From NCBI GenBank assembly GCA_016926925.1, contig JAFGNQ010000015.1:1-12876 (forward strand): 12,876 nucleotides of DNA. Direction: 5' to 3'. The DNA comes from Candidatus Aminicenantota bacterium (GTDB lineage Bacteria; Acidobacteriota; Aminicenantia; Aminicenantales; Aminicenantaceae). Below, one piece after another: positions 1 through 6,787 of the stretch; the first letter of the stretch is position 1, and the number at the start of each line of letters is the position of its first letter. A program made the position numbers and the translations under genes. The notes under the pieces were generated by a model. That model saw nothing but the letters and a program-made list of their open reading frames with translations. It was not told the DNA's origin and did not search any database.

Positions 1-32
1 ACTTTTTTCCTGAAAATAGCGTCAATTCAATA

Positions 33-48
33 TGGCATAATAATTGCA
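33..48 (+). promoter_or_regulatory. Sigma-54 (RpoN) -24/-12 promoter
   Basis: The sequence TGGCATAATAATTGCA matches the RpoN consensus TGGCACG-N4-TTGCW at 14 of the 16 positions when N positions are counted as free. The invariant GG (34-35) and GC (46-47) are exactly 10 bases apart. Transcription should start near base 59, leaving a leader of under 20 bases before the small reading frame at 77. RpoN promoters need an AAA+ enhancer-binding activator. None is encoded here and its upstream binding site would lie outside the window, so activation of the export locus by an unseen NtrC-type regulator is inferred. Confidence 0.75.
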
Positions 49-76
49 TGAAGCCATTTGTGAGGAAGAGACACTT

Positions 77-148
77 ATGGAGAAGAATGATCTGAAAAAT
101 TACGGTGTGTTCGTTTTCGATAAAGCGAATGGCGCACATGGAGTTTAA
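77..148 (+). CDS. 23-residue small peptide, possible leader peptide or peptide substrate
   Basis: A 23-codon frame beginning MEKNDLKNYGV and ending NGAHGV sits directly behind the sigma-54 promoter. It has an AGGAAG ribosome binding site at 63-68, eight bases before the ATG. Its TAA (146-148) ends two bases before the ATG of the membrane fusion gene, so the two are probably translationally coupled. The product is soluble, has one basic and one acidic cluster, and has no Cys, no Gly-Gly leader end and no membrane segment. I do not recognise a family. The start (DLKNYGV) is faintly like the N-terminus of some bacteriocin-type leaders in Bacteroidota, but that is from memory and the match is short. 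It could be a translated leader controlling the fusion gene, a small secreted or modified peptide, or chance. The promoter-SD-ORF spacing is the main argument for it being translated. Confidence 0.45.
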   Translation: MEKNDLKNYGVFVFDKANGAHGV

Positions 149-150
149 CA

Positions 151-1410
151 ATGGGAATGGACCGTCAAATTAAAAAAAAGAAATGGCCCCCGAAAAGGAT
201 TGCTGCTTTCTCTGCGGCCGGCCTATTCGTCATTTTCGTCATCTACGTTTTTTTCTTCCAGTTCAATAAATCATCACTGAATGTAAAAAAAGAAAGGCTC
301 ACCATATCGACGGTCACCAAAGGGCCGTTTCAGGAATTCATTCCTGTTATTGGTGAAGTCATGCCCATCGATACCTATCATCTGGATGCCGTCGAGGGCG
401 GAAGGGTCGAGCAGATTTACGTCGAAGCGGGAAGCGTCGTCAAACAAGGCGACAATATTCTAAGACTTGCCAATACGAACCTCCTTCTGGACATTATGTG
501 GCGGGAAGCGGAGCTCTTCCAACAAAGCAATAACCTGCGCAACACACGGCTTCAAATGGAGCAGTACAAGCTTCAGCTCAAGCAGGAATTGGCGAATACC
601 GAAAATAAGCTTCAACAACAGAAGCGGGTATATGAGAGATATCAAGAGCTGATCAAAGACGATTTGATCGCAAAACACGAATTCGAGCTGGCCAAAGATC
701 AATATGAATACCTGCAGAAATCGAAAGAGTTGACTGTAGAAAGCCAGAAGAATGAGCTGGAATTCAGACAATCTCAGGTTGAAGCGTTGGAGAGCTCCCT
801 GCGCCGGATGCAGGAAAACCTGTCCATAGTAAAAGAGAAGCAGGAAAATCTGACGATCCGTGCTCCTATTTCGGGCTCTCTCACGGCTTTGGATGCCGAA
901 ATCGGACAATCCAAATCAGCGGGACAACGTCTCGGCCAGATCGATGTCATGGATGCCTTCAAAGTACGTGTGCCCGTCGATGAGCACTATATCGCCCGGG
1001 TGCAGGAGGGAAGGGGGGGGACGTTTGACTTTGCTGGGAAGACGTATAATATGAAAGTCCACAGGATTTATCTTGAAGTCATCGACGGACGTTTTGAGAT
1101 CGACATGATGTTTGACGGCAGTGTTCCGGAAGGAATCCGGCGTGGCCAAAGCCTCCACATCCGGTTGGAAATGGGAGACGTCTCTCAGGATGCTGTGCTT
1201 CTGGCTAAAGGCGGCTTTTTCCAGACAACGGGAGGGAATTGGGTCTATGTGCTTGATGATTCCGCTAAAATTGCCTCAAAGAGGACGATCAAGCTAGGTA
1301 TGTCAAACGCCTATGTGCATGAGGTTCTCGAAGGCCTTACTCCGGGGGAAAAGGTCATCACCTCATCCTATGAGAGTTTTGGAAATCATGAGCGGCTGGT
1401 TTTAAAATAA
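151..1410 (+). CDS. HlyD/MacA-type periplasmic membrane fusion protein
   Basis: This adaptor should link an inner-membrane ABC permease to an outer-membrane TolC channel. A lysine-rich cytoplasmic N-terminus (residues 1-16) precedes one membrane segment (about 17-37). The first lipoyl/barrel-sandwich half follows at about 79-106 (EGGRVEQIYVEAGSVVKQGD). Next is a long, Gln/Glu/Lys-rich alpha-helical coiled-coil hairpin (about 110-232). The second lipoyl half is at about 234-265 (LTIRAPISGSL), then beta-barrel and membrane-proximal domains end with GLTPGEKVITSSYESF. At 419 residues it is of normal family length. GGAG at 140-143, seven bases upstream, supports the ATG at 151; the ATG at 157 is a possible alternative. 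It is the first large gene behind the sigma-54 promoter and is followed by two ABC ATPases and a TolC homologue. The class is clear; the cargo (macrolide, peptide, lipid or siderophore) cannot be told from sequence. Confidence 0.93.
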   Translation: MGMDRQIKKKKWPPKRIAAFSAAGLFVIFVIYVFFFQFNKSSLNVKKERLTISTVTKGPFQEFIPVIGEVMPIDTYHLDAVEGGRVEQIYVEAGSVVKQGDNILRLANTNLLLDIMWREAELFQQSNNLRNTRLQMEQYKLQLKQELANTENKLQQQKRVYERYQELIKDDLIAKHEFELAKDQYEYLQKSKELTVESQKNELEFRQSQVEALESSLRRMQENLSIVKEKQENLTIRAPISGSLTALDAEIGQSKSAGQRLGQIDVMDAFKVRVPVDEHYIARVQEGRGGTFDFAGKTYNMKVHRIYLEVIDGRFEIDMMFDGSVPEGIRRGQSLHIRLEMGDVSQDAVLLAKGGFFQTTGGNWVYVLDDSAKIASKRTIKLGMSNAYVHEVLEGLTPGEKVITSSYESFGNHERLVLK

Positions 1411-1517
1411 ATTTGATGAATCCTTTAAATACATTTATATTTTTGTGCCAAGCTGAAAGCATGATGCTGACGGCTGGAAGGCACATTATACTGAAGAATT
1501 AAGGTTAGGAGGGAAGA

Positions 1518-2207
1518 ATGATCAAAACAAAAAATCTTATGAAAATCTACACAACAGAAGAAGTTGAGACAACGGCCCTCAACAACATCAACTTGGATGT
1601 CAAGGAAGGAGAATATGTCGCTATCATGGGCCCTTCCGGGTGCGGAAAATCAACTCTGCTCAATGTGCTTGGTATGATCGATCAACCGAGCAGCGGCGAG
1701 TACATGTTTTTTGAAGATGAAGTCTCCAGTTATTCTGAAAGACAGAGAGCTAATCTCAGAAAAAACAACATCGGTTTTGTGTTCCAAAGCTTCAATCTGA
1801 TCGATGAATTGACGGTTTATGAAAATGTGGAACTACCGCTCTTGTACCTGGGCTTTTCTTCCTCGGAGCGAAAGAAGAAAGTTTCGGAAGCACTCGAACA
1901 GATGGAGATTATTGCCCGGAAAAATCATTTTCCCCAACAGCTTTCCGGAGGACAACAGCAGAGAGTTGCGGTTGCCAGAGCCGTTGTCGCCAATCCGAAG
2001 CTTATTTTAGCGGATGAGCCTACGGGAAATTTGGATTCCGCTCACGGCGAAGAAGTGATGAATCTGTTGAACAGCCTCCATGAGCAGGGCACGACGATCA
2101 TCATGGTCACTCATTCTCCTGCCTATGCGGAATACAGCCATCGCATCATCCATTTGTTCGACGGTCATATTGTTTCTGAGAATATTCAGAAGGAATTCAG
2201 AATTTAA
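1518..2207 (+). CDS. MacB/LolD-type ABC transporter ATP-binding protein (first of two)
   Basis: This cytoplasmic ATPase powers a MacB/FtsX-type mechanotransmission transporter. All nucleotide-binding elements are intact in its 229 residues: Walker A GPSGCGKST (38-46), Q-loop Gln90, signature LSGGQ (142-146) followed by QQRVAVARA, Walker B LILADE with catalytic Glu167, D-loop Asp173 in GNLDS, and switch His199 in VTHS. The LADEPTGNLD and VTHS wording is typical of the LolD/MacB/FtsE group. AGGAGG at 1507-1512 lies five bases before the ATG. The 107 bases separating it from the fusion gene hold no clear terminator; a TATACT box near 1490 lacks a good -35. It is about 60 % identical to the ATPase at 2507 over the first 200 residues by my hand count, with no gaps, so the pair looks like a duplication. 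It has no fused permease domain and none is encoded in the window. Confidence 0.95.
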   Translation: MIKTKNLMKIYTTEEVETTALNNINLDVKEGEYVAIMGPSGCGKSTLLNVLGMIDQPSSGEYMFFEDEVSSYSERQRANLRKNNIGFVFQSFNLIDELTVYENVELPLLYLGFSSSERKKKVSEALEQMEIIARKNHFPQQLSGGQQQRVAVARAVVANPKLILADEPTGNLDSAHGEEVMNLLNSLHEQGTTIIMVTHSPAYAEYSHRIIHLFDGHIVSENIQKEFRI

Positions 2208-2288
2208 TCTGAAGTATTCATGAAAAATGGCGGCACTTTCATCCTCGAGGACCTCTCATCTTATTACCACTGTTTTTTACCCTGCATG

Positions 2289-2329
2289 TCAGCCGATCTT
2301 TCCCGGTAAATTGGGTCGTTATCGGCTGA
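2289..2329 (+). other. 9-bp perfect stem-loop
   Basis: TCAGCCGAT (2289-2297) pairs perfectly with ATCGGCTGA (2321-2329). Inside the loop, CCC (2302-2304) faces GGG (2313-2315) and can extend the structure after an internal bulge. No T-run follows, so it is not a simple intrinsic terminator. Confidence 0.65.
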
Positions 2330-2367
2330 GCTGCAGTTCATTCGCGGCGGTTCACTACGGGTTCTTG

Positions 2368-2394
2368 GGTTGCTGCCTTGCCGCTGCAGCAACC
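2368..2394 (+). other. 9-bp perfect stem-loop
   Basis: GGTTGCTGC (2368-2376) pairs perfectly with GCAGCAACC (2386-2394) around a 9-base loop, and a G-T wobble (2367/2395) extends it. The second arm contains CTGCAGC, which could instead pair with GCTGCAG at 2330-2336, so two mutually exclusive folds exist. No U-tract follows it. Confidence 0.65.
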
Positions 2395-2420
2395 TCACTT
2401 CGTGAATAACTCAGATAAGA

Positions 2421-2445
2421 AAAGAAAAAGGCGCCATTAGGCGCT
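2421..2445 (-). terminator. Candidate intrinsic terminator on the minus strand
   Basis: GCGCC (2431-2435) pairs with GGCGC (2440-2444) around an ATTA loop, with one added wobble pair. On the minus strand the stem is followed by CTTTTTCTTTTC, the U-tract expected of an intrinsic terminator. No minus-strand gene lies to the right, so it would only stop antisense transcription of the second ATPase gene, or be the remnant end of a small element. On the plus strand the A-rich stretch precedes the stem and would not terminate. Confidence 0.4.
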
Positions 2446-2472
2446 GAAGTGATCTGCTTCCGGAAGACATGC

Positions 2473-2486
2473 CCCGCAGCTGCGGG
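2473..2486 (+). repeat. Perfect 14-base palindrome CCCGCAGCTGCGGG
   Basis: A perfect, GC-rich dyad lies nine bases before the AGGAG ribosome binding site (2495-2499) of the second ATPase gene. It could be a protein-binding operator, a processing hairpin, or part of the larger palindromic element in this gap. As RNA it would make a short stem with little loop, so DNA binding is at least as likely. Function is unknown. Confidence 0.55.
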
Positions 2487-2506
2487 TCGGGATCAGGAGA
2501 TCGAAT

Positions 2507-3169
2507 ATGATTAAACTTCAGGATATTACAAAATATTATTCAACCGGCTTCGTAAAAACATATGTCCTTCGCAATATCGACCTCGAAGTCAAAGAGGGTG
2601 AGTTTTTAACGGTTATGGGCCCATCAGGTGCAGGGAAGTCGACTCTGCTCCATATAATCGGAATGTTGGACACTCCTTCGAGCGGCGAATTCTTTTTTTA
2701 TGAAAGAGAGGTCCACAGGCTGAATGAAAGACAGAGATCCGAGATTCATAAACACCATATCGGATTTGTTTTCCAGGCATATCACCTGATTGACGAATTG
2801 ACGGTGTATGAGAACCTGGAGACACCCCTCCTCTACAAAAAAGTCAAGGGTTCCGAGCGGAAGAGCCTCGTCTGCGACGCTCTTGACAGATTCGGGATCG
2901 TTGCTAAAAAGGATCTCTTTCCCAACCAGTTGTCGGGAGGACAACAGCAACGTGTCGCTGTAGCGAGAGCCATTATCACCAGCCCCAAGCTCATTTTAGC
3001 AGACGAACCGACGGGAAACCTGAACAGCAAAGAAGGACAGGATATCATGGAAATGTTCAAAGAGTTGAACAACAACGGGACGACAATCATTCAAGTGACG
3101 CATTCCGAAAAAAACGCATCTTACGGCAAAAGAACCATTCATCTTCTGGATGGATGGATGAAAACATAG
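2507..3169 (+). CDS. MacB/LolD-type ABC transporter ATP-binding protein (second of two)
   Basis: This is a paralogue of the ATPase at 1518, and the motif positions coincide exactly: Walker A GPSGAGKST (38-46), Q-loop Gln90, LSGGQ (142-146), Walker B LILADE with Glu167, and switch His199. The D-loop reads GNLNS, so the usual Asp173 is replaced by Asn. At 220 residues it is a stand-alone nucleotide-binding domain with no permease fusion. AGGAG at 2495-2499, seven bases upstream, supports the ATG. It is followed, after 157 bases, by the TolC homologue. Two ATPases might form a heterodimer with one consensus and one altered D-loop, or might each serve a separate FtsX-type permease. The family is certain; the partner is not visible. 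Confidence 0.95.
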   Translation: MIKLQDITKYYSTGFVKTYVLRNIDLEVKEGEFLTVMGPSGAGKSTLLHIIGMLDTPSSGEFFFYEREVHRLNERQRSEIHKHHIGFVFQAYHLIDELTVYENLETPLLYKKVKGSERKSLVCDALDRFGIVAKKDLFPNQLSGGQQQRVAVARAIITSPKLILADEPTGNLNSKEGQDIMEMFKELNNNGTTIIQVTHSEKNASYGKRTIHLLDGWMKT

Positions 3170-3326
3170 TATATGAAGAGCGTTTTTAGCTCATAATCGC
3201 AAAAAAGAATGAGATGAAATGCGGATGTTGTCGTCGTGATCATCTAGAGCCTCACCACCTTTTCGCTTTATAGCAGTTTTTATCGTAATCGGTGGGCCAA
3301 GGCCTATATAAAAAGGAGCATCGAAA

Positions 3327-4883
3327 ATGAAAAGTCGCACATGGTTTGCCTGCTTCATTACTTTTGTTTTCTTGACTTCAACGGCAATGGGCCGGGATAG
3401 GAATATCGAATTATCTTTGGACAAGTGTATAGCCACCGCATTGAGAAACAATCTTAACCTGGCTGTCGAGATACTCAATCCCGAGTTGTCGGAAATATCC
3501 ATTTCCCAGGCAAAAGAAAAATTCTTGCCGCAGCTTTCCTTCACGTATGGAAACCAGCACACCAAGACGCCCTCATATTCCTGGATAGAAGCTGCGGAAG
3601 AGGTCACAGCGGATTACCAAGAATATCAAGCTCAGCTGTCACAGCAGATTCCGACAGGAGGCAAATTCAGTATCAGCCTCTATTCATACAAGAGCGACTC
3701 GAATCAGAAGTTTCAAACGATCAACCCCCGATACGGAAGCAGCCTCTCCTTCAATTTTTCTCAGCCGCTTCTGAAAAATTTCGGCTTCACTACGAGCCGT
3801 AAGGAAATCATTGTTGCCAGAAACAACTTGGACATGTCCGAGGCGAAATTCAAGGGCATTCTTTTGGATACGGTATATTCGGTAGAGAAAGCCTACTGGG
3901 ATTTGGCTTACAGCGCAGCTCATTTGGATGTCATGAAGCAATCATTGAAATTGGCCCGGGATCTTTTGGCAAAAAACAAGAGGGAGGTGGAAGTGGGAAC
4001 TCTGGCTCCTATTGAGATTCTTACCGCGGAAGCGGAAGTTGCGACCCGCGAGGCCGATATCCTTCAAGCCGAGGTTGCGGTTAAAAACCACGAGGACAGC
4101 CTAAAAACAGTTATAAACCTCGGGAAGGAAAACACTAATATCGAGGCTAAGGTCGTCATAACGGACAAGCCAACTTATGAGGAATATGCAATCAGTATTG
4201 AAGAAGCGTTGAGAAAAGGCTTGGAAAACCGTCCTGATTTGCAGGAGCTCAGGCTGGACATCAAAAACAAGGACATTGAAGCGGGCTATGCAAAAAATCA
4301 GCTCCTACCGGAATTGACTTTAAACGCATCTTACTGGAGTCCCGGGTTATCCGGCAGCCAAATCCTCTACCAGAACAACGATCCCTTGTCAGGAGTGATT
4401 ATCGGTCTCATTCCCGGAAACGCTTCGAACGCATTGAGAGACGCCATAGGCTTCAAATACAACAATTGGTATATCGGCTTGACTCTGACCATCCCCACGA
4501 ACACCATATTTTCCCGGGCTCAGTATGCACAAGCCCGTGTGAATATGGAGAAGAAACAACTGGAGCTGCAGTACAAAGAACAGCAGGCCTTTCTCGAGAT
4601 CAGAAACGCTGTTCGCACCGTTCAAACAAACTTCAAGCGCATCAACGCCTATAAAATCGCCCGGGAATTGGCCGAGAAAAAACTCGAGGCAGAAGAAAAA
4701 AAGTTGAAAGTGGGATTGACGACCAACTACATCGTTCTCCAGCAGCAACGTGATCTGGCCACAGCTAGGAGCAATGAGCTAAGGGCCATTACCGACTACA
4801 TTCTTTCTCAGGCTGCACTCGATAAGGCCATGGGTACGACTTTCATTTCCAAAAACATTAAAGCCGGATTGATTTCACCATAA
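3327..4883 (+). CDS. TolC-family outer-membrane efflux channel
   Basis: This is the outer-membrane exit duct of the tripartite exporter. A Sec signal peptide (residues 1-22: basic start, hydrophobic core FACFITFVFLTSTA, cleavage probably after AMG) precedes two outer-membrane-factor repeats. The first is about 28-270, opening LSLDKCIATALRNNLNLAVEI with the family's L..C...AL..N pattern; the second is about 288-505, opening ISIEEALRKGLENRPDL. Each repeat has long amphipathic helices and strand-forming stretches. SQPLLKNFGF (145-154) and TLTIPTNTIFSRAQY (386-400) resemble the turns that precede helices in this family. The 518 residues are typical. AAGGAG at 3313-3318 sits eight bases before the ATG. 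The product lacks an N-terminal Cys, so it is not the lipoprotein type. It is the last export gene in the locus. In the 157 bases before it I found no convincing promoter or terminator. Confidence 0.95.
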   Translation: MKSRTWFACFITFVFLTSTAMGRDRNIELSLDKCIATALRNNLNLAVEILNPELSEISISQAKEKFLPQLSFTYGNQHTKTPSYSWIEAAEEVTADYQEYQAQLSQQIPTGGKFSISLYSYKSDSNQKFQTINPRYGSSLSFNFSQPLLKNFGFTTSRKEIIVARNNLDMSEAKFKGILLDTVYSVEKAYWDLAYSAAHLDVMKQSLKLARDLLAKNKREVEVGTLAPIEILTAEAEVATREADILQAEVAVKNHEDSLKTVINLGKENTNIEAKVVITDKPTYEEYAISIEEALRKGLENRPDLQELRLDIKNKDIEAGYAKNQLLPELTLNASYWSPGLSGSQILYQNNDPLSGVIIGLIPGNASNALRDAIGFKYNNWYIGLTLTIPTNTIFSRAQYAQARVNMEKKQLELQYKEQQAFLEIRNAVRTVQTNFKRINAYKIARELAEKKLEAEEKKLKVGLTTNYIVLQQQRDLATARSNELRAITDYILSQAALDKAMGTTFISKNIKAGLISP

Positions 4884-5106
4884 TTTGAAAGTCTCCCCAC
4901 CCCCCGGCATCTTTTCCTTGCGGCGGGTGCATTTCCGTTTCCATGATGGTCCGAATCGAATGACAAAACTGAAAGTTCATCATTGCCTGTACCCGGCGAG
5001 GCCCCCCATCATTCTCCGTCGGCTCAAACGGGCAATGCCTCGCGTATGCGGTCCCTTTTCAGATATGCCGTGCACAGAGGAAATGCCTGCTTCTGCGGAG
5101 AGCGCT
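4884..5106. other. Intergenic stretch without a recognisable gene
   Basis: After the tolC-like stop there is a C-rich run followed by some 200 bases in which I see no RNA gene, clear terminator or promoter. An open frame crosses it (4885-5268), but it begins with TTG, has no ribosome binding site, is rich in Arg, Pro and His, and overlaps the tldD start. It is best read as non-coding. The switch from the export locus to the protease pair occurs here. Confidence 0.5.
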
Positions 5107-5135
5107 TTGCATAGACGATCGTACTGGAATATAAT
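5107..5135 (+). promoter_or_regulatory. Sigma-70-type promoter for the tldD-pmbA operon
   Basis: A perfect -10 box TATAAT (5130-5135) lies 17 bases from a partial -35 box TTGCAT (5107-5112). The predicted start near 5142 gives a leader of about 100 bases before the tldD ATG. The -10 match and ideal spacing make this the best housekeeping-type promoter in the window. It implies that the protease pair is transcribed separately from the sigma-54-driven export genes. Confidence 0.65.
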
Positions 5136-5147
5136 AATAAATCTGGA

Positions 5148-5212
5148 TCAGAGAGGGGACTGTGAGCCGTTGGTGATCGATCTCAAATCCACTGATGGGG
5201 AATCCTCTCTGA
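5148..5212 (+). other. Stem enclosing the tldD leader
   Basis: TCAGAGAGG (5148-5156) pairs perfectly with CCTCTCTGA (5204-5212), extended inward by a G-T wobble. It encloses about 47 bases that include a weaker TGAG/CTCA pairing (5163-5166/5182-5185). It starts almost at the predicted transcript 5' end and closes about 24 bases before the tldD ribosome binding site. It may be an mRNA-stabilising leader fold or a regulatory RNA; no known riboswitch class is recognised. Confidence 0.4.
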
Positions 5213-5245
5213 CAATCCGGTCAATCATTTCAAGCGAGGTTAAGT

Positions 5246-6787
5246 ATGAAATGGACAGAGCGTTTTAAGGGAGATATTCCCCGGCGAAAGTTTCTGCAAA
5301 TGAGCTTGAAAGGAGGCGTGGTTCTGGCCGCAACTCCAGGCCTGATGAGCCAGCTGTTGTCCTGTCGCAATGCGGCGAAAAACAGCCCGGGTTTGGGTGT
5401 CGATCCCCAATTGCTCAGCAGAACGATTCGGAAAGCTTTGGAAAAGGGGGGGGAATTTGCCGACATCTATGTTGAGAACCGGGTATCTCGGCAGATTCTT
5501 TTAGAGGAATCGAATTTCAAGAGTGCGGACTTCGGGATCAGCCAGGGAGCCGGTGTGCGCGTTATATCAGGAGACAAAACAGGATTCGCCTACACGGATG
5601 ATATCAATGAAGCAAATTTATTGCGTGCCGCAGAAGTTGCGTCTTATGTAGCGGCGGCAAACCGGACCGTGCCCCCTGTGGATATCCATGAAGCGGAAAG
5701 AAAATCATACATAACGGTCCGCATGCCCCTGGAGGACATCGCAGATGAAAAACGGCTCGATGTCATGAAAAGAGCGAATCAAGCAGCTCTGGATTATGAC
5801 CCGAGGATAAAAATGGCCTCTGTCAGCTACTATGATGAGCTCCGGGGGAGGACGATCGCCAACAGTGAAGGGCTCCTCCTGAGCGATGCGCTGCCCTTGC
5901 TCTTCTTCATCGTTCAAACATTAGGCGTTGGAAATGACACCAGGCACATGAGCCGAGAACGGTTGAGCCGACACTCGGGTTTCGAAATGTTTGATGAAGT
6001 CACTCCCGAAGAGGTGGCACGGACAGCCGCCCGCGAATCCATTGCCATGCTCGAAGCCAAAGATGCCCCGGCCGGAATCATGGATGTCATCATCCAGAAT
6101 GGTTGGGGTGGCGTTCTCGTTCATGAAGCTGTCGGGCATCCCCTCGAGGCGGACAATATTTCCAAGAAAATCGGCGCGTTTACCGGAAAATTAGGCGAAA
6201 AAGTGGCCAGCGATATTTTTACCATGGTCGACGACGGCAGTCTTCCTAACATGCGCGGAACGACGAACTTTGACGATGAGGGAACCCAGATGAAACGCAA
6301 TGTCTTGATCCGGAACGGGGTGCTGGAGAAGTATATGTCCGATATCCTTTCCGCAAAACAGCTCAAAATGGAGCGCACGGGCAACGGTCGCAGACAGACG
6401 TTCCGACACATCCCCATACCTCGAATGACGAACACATTCATAGATGTCGGCAAGGACGATCCCCAGGATATTCTTGCATCGACAAAGGAAGGTCTCTATG
6501 TCCAAAGCTTGAGCGGCGGCAGTGTCAATCCGATAACTGGAATGTTCAATTTCACCTGTAGGGAAGCCTATCTGATCGAGAATGGGAAAAAGACGACTCC
6601 CGTCAAGGGAGCCACTCTCATCGGCAGCTGTCTGGATATCATATCGAACACGGATGCCGTTGGAAACGATTTGGCCTTCGGTCCCGGGATTTGCGGTAAA
6701 GGTCAGGAGGCGGAGGTGTCGGCCGGACAGCCGACTGTCAGGATCCGGGGAATCAATGTGGGCGGCAGCAGATCGAGGAGAGGCTGA
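5246..6787 (+). CDS. tldD: Tat-exported TldD-type metallopeptidase (catalytic subunit)
   Basis: TldD is the zinc-bearing subunit of the TldD/TldE peptidase, which in E. coli degrades small unfolded peptides and matures microcin B17. The zinc site is complete: HEAVGH (293-298) in VLVHEAVGHPLEAD, and the late Cys483 in GICGKGQ, followed by GQPTVRIRGINVGG as in E. coli TldD. Unlike that cytoplasmic enzyme, this one starts with a twin-arginine signal: PRRKFLQM (residues 12-19), then a hydrophobic stretch ending LLSC, with Cys40 in a lipobox-like position. The 513 residues are the family length plus this leader. GAGG at 5236-5239 supports the ATG. Export as a Tat substrate, perhaps as a lipoprotein, is inferred. 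A homologous start without the signal (residues about 54 onward) has no evident ribosome binding site. The gene overlaps pmbA by one base. Confidence 0.93.
   Translation: MKWTERFKGDIPRRKFLQMSLKGGVVLAATPGLMSQLLSCRNAAKNSPGLGVDPQLLSRTIRKALEKGGEFADIYVENRVSRQILLEESNFKSADFGISQGAGVRVISGDKTGFAYTDDINEANLLRAAEVASYVAAANRTVPPVDIHEAERKSYITVRMPLEDIADEKRLDVMKRANQAALDYDPRIKMASVSYYDELRGRTIANSEGLLLSDALPLLFFIVQTLGVGNDTRHMSRERLSRHSGFEMFDEVTPEEVARTAARESIAMLEAKDAPAGIMDVIIQNGWGGVLVHEAVGHPLEADNISKKIGAFTGKLGEKVASDIFTMVDDGSLPNMRGTTNFDDEGTQMKRNVLIRNGVLEKYMSDILSAKQLKMERTGNGRRQTFRHIPIPRMTNTFIDVGKDDPQDILASTKEGLYVQSLSGGSVNPITGMFNFTCREAYLIENGKKTTPVKGATLIGSCLDIISNTDAVGNDLAFGPGICGKGQEAEVSAGQPTVRIRGINVGGSRSRRG

Larger units (their letters stand above)
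2208..2506 (+). other. Palindrome-rich 299-base gap, possible structured RNA or repeat element
   Basis: No credible protein gene lies here. The region has an unusual density of perfect inverted repeats: TCCTCGAGGA (2242-2251), a 9-bp stem at 2289-2297/2321-2329, a 9-bp stem at 2368-2376/2386-2394, TCACTTCGTGA (2397-2407 region), a GCGCC/GGCGC hairpin (2431-2444) and the 14-base palindrome at 2473-2486. GCTGCAG (2330-2336) could also pair with CTGCAGC (2384-2390), giving an alternative fold. This fits a structured RNA, a REP-like palindromic repeat unit dispersed in the genome, or a translation/processing element between the two ATPase genes. The sequence alone does not decide among them. A 60-codon and a 29-codon frame cross it, but both run through the stems and are probably by-products. 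Confidence 0.5.

Noticed and set aside
1416..1502. 28-codon frame before the first ATPase gene
   Set aside because: No Shine-Dalgarno sequence and unremarkable composition; length is within chance expectation for an A+T-rich gap.
2366..2383. Second sigma-54-like site (GG and TTGC 10 bases apart) in the ATPase gap
   Set aside because: Only the core GG and TTGC match, the flanking consensus fails, and it overlaps the arms of a perfect stem.
2227..2409. 60-codon open frame in the gap between the ATPase genes
   Set aside because: It crosses two perfect stem-loops whose pairing explains the sequence better than coding. There is no ribosome site and no domain or signal that I recognise.
3214..3273. 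19-codon Cys/His-rich frame (MKCGCCRRDH start) before the TolC homologue
   Set aside because: The metal-site look is tempting, but there is no good ribosome site or promoter and the frame is very short.
4900..4935. C-rich/G-rich hairpin after the TolC homologue as a terminator
   Set aside because: Pairing has several mismatches and no U-tract follows.
4885..5268. 127-codon open frame between the TolC homologue and tldD
   Set aside because: Starts with TTG without a ribosome site, is rich in Arg/Pro/His in no recognisable pattern, contains the sigma-70 promoter and leader stem, and overlaps the tldD start by 23 bases.
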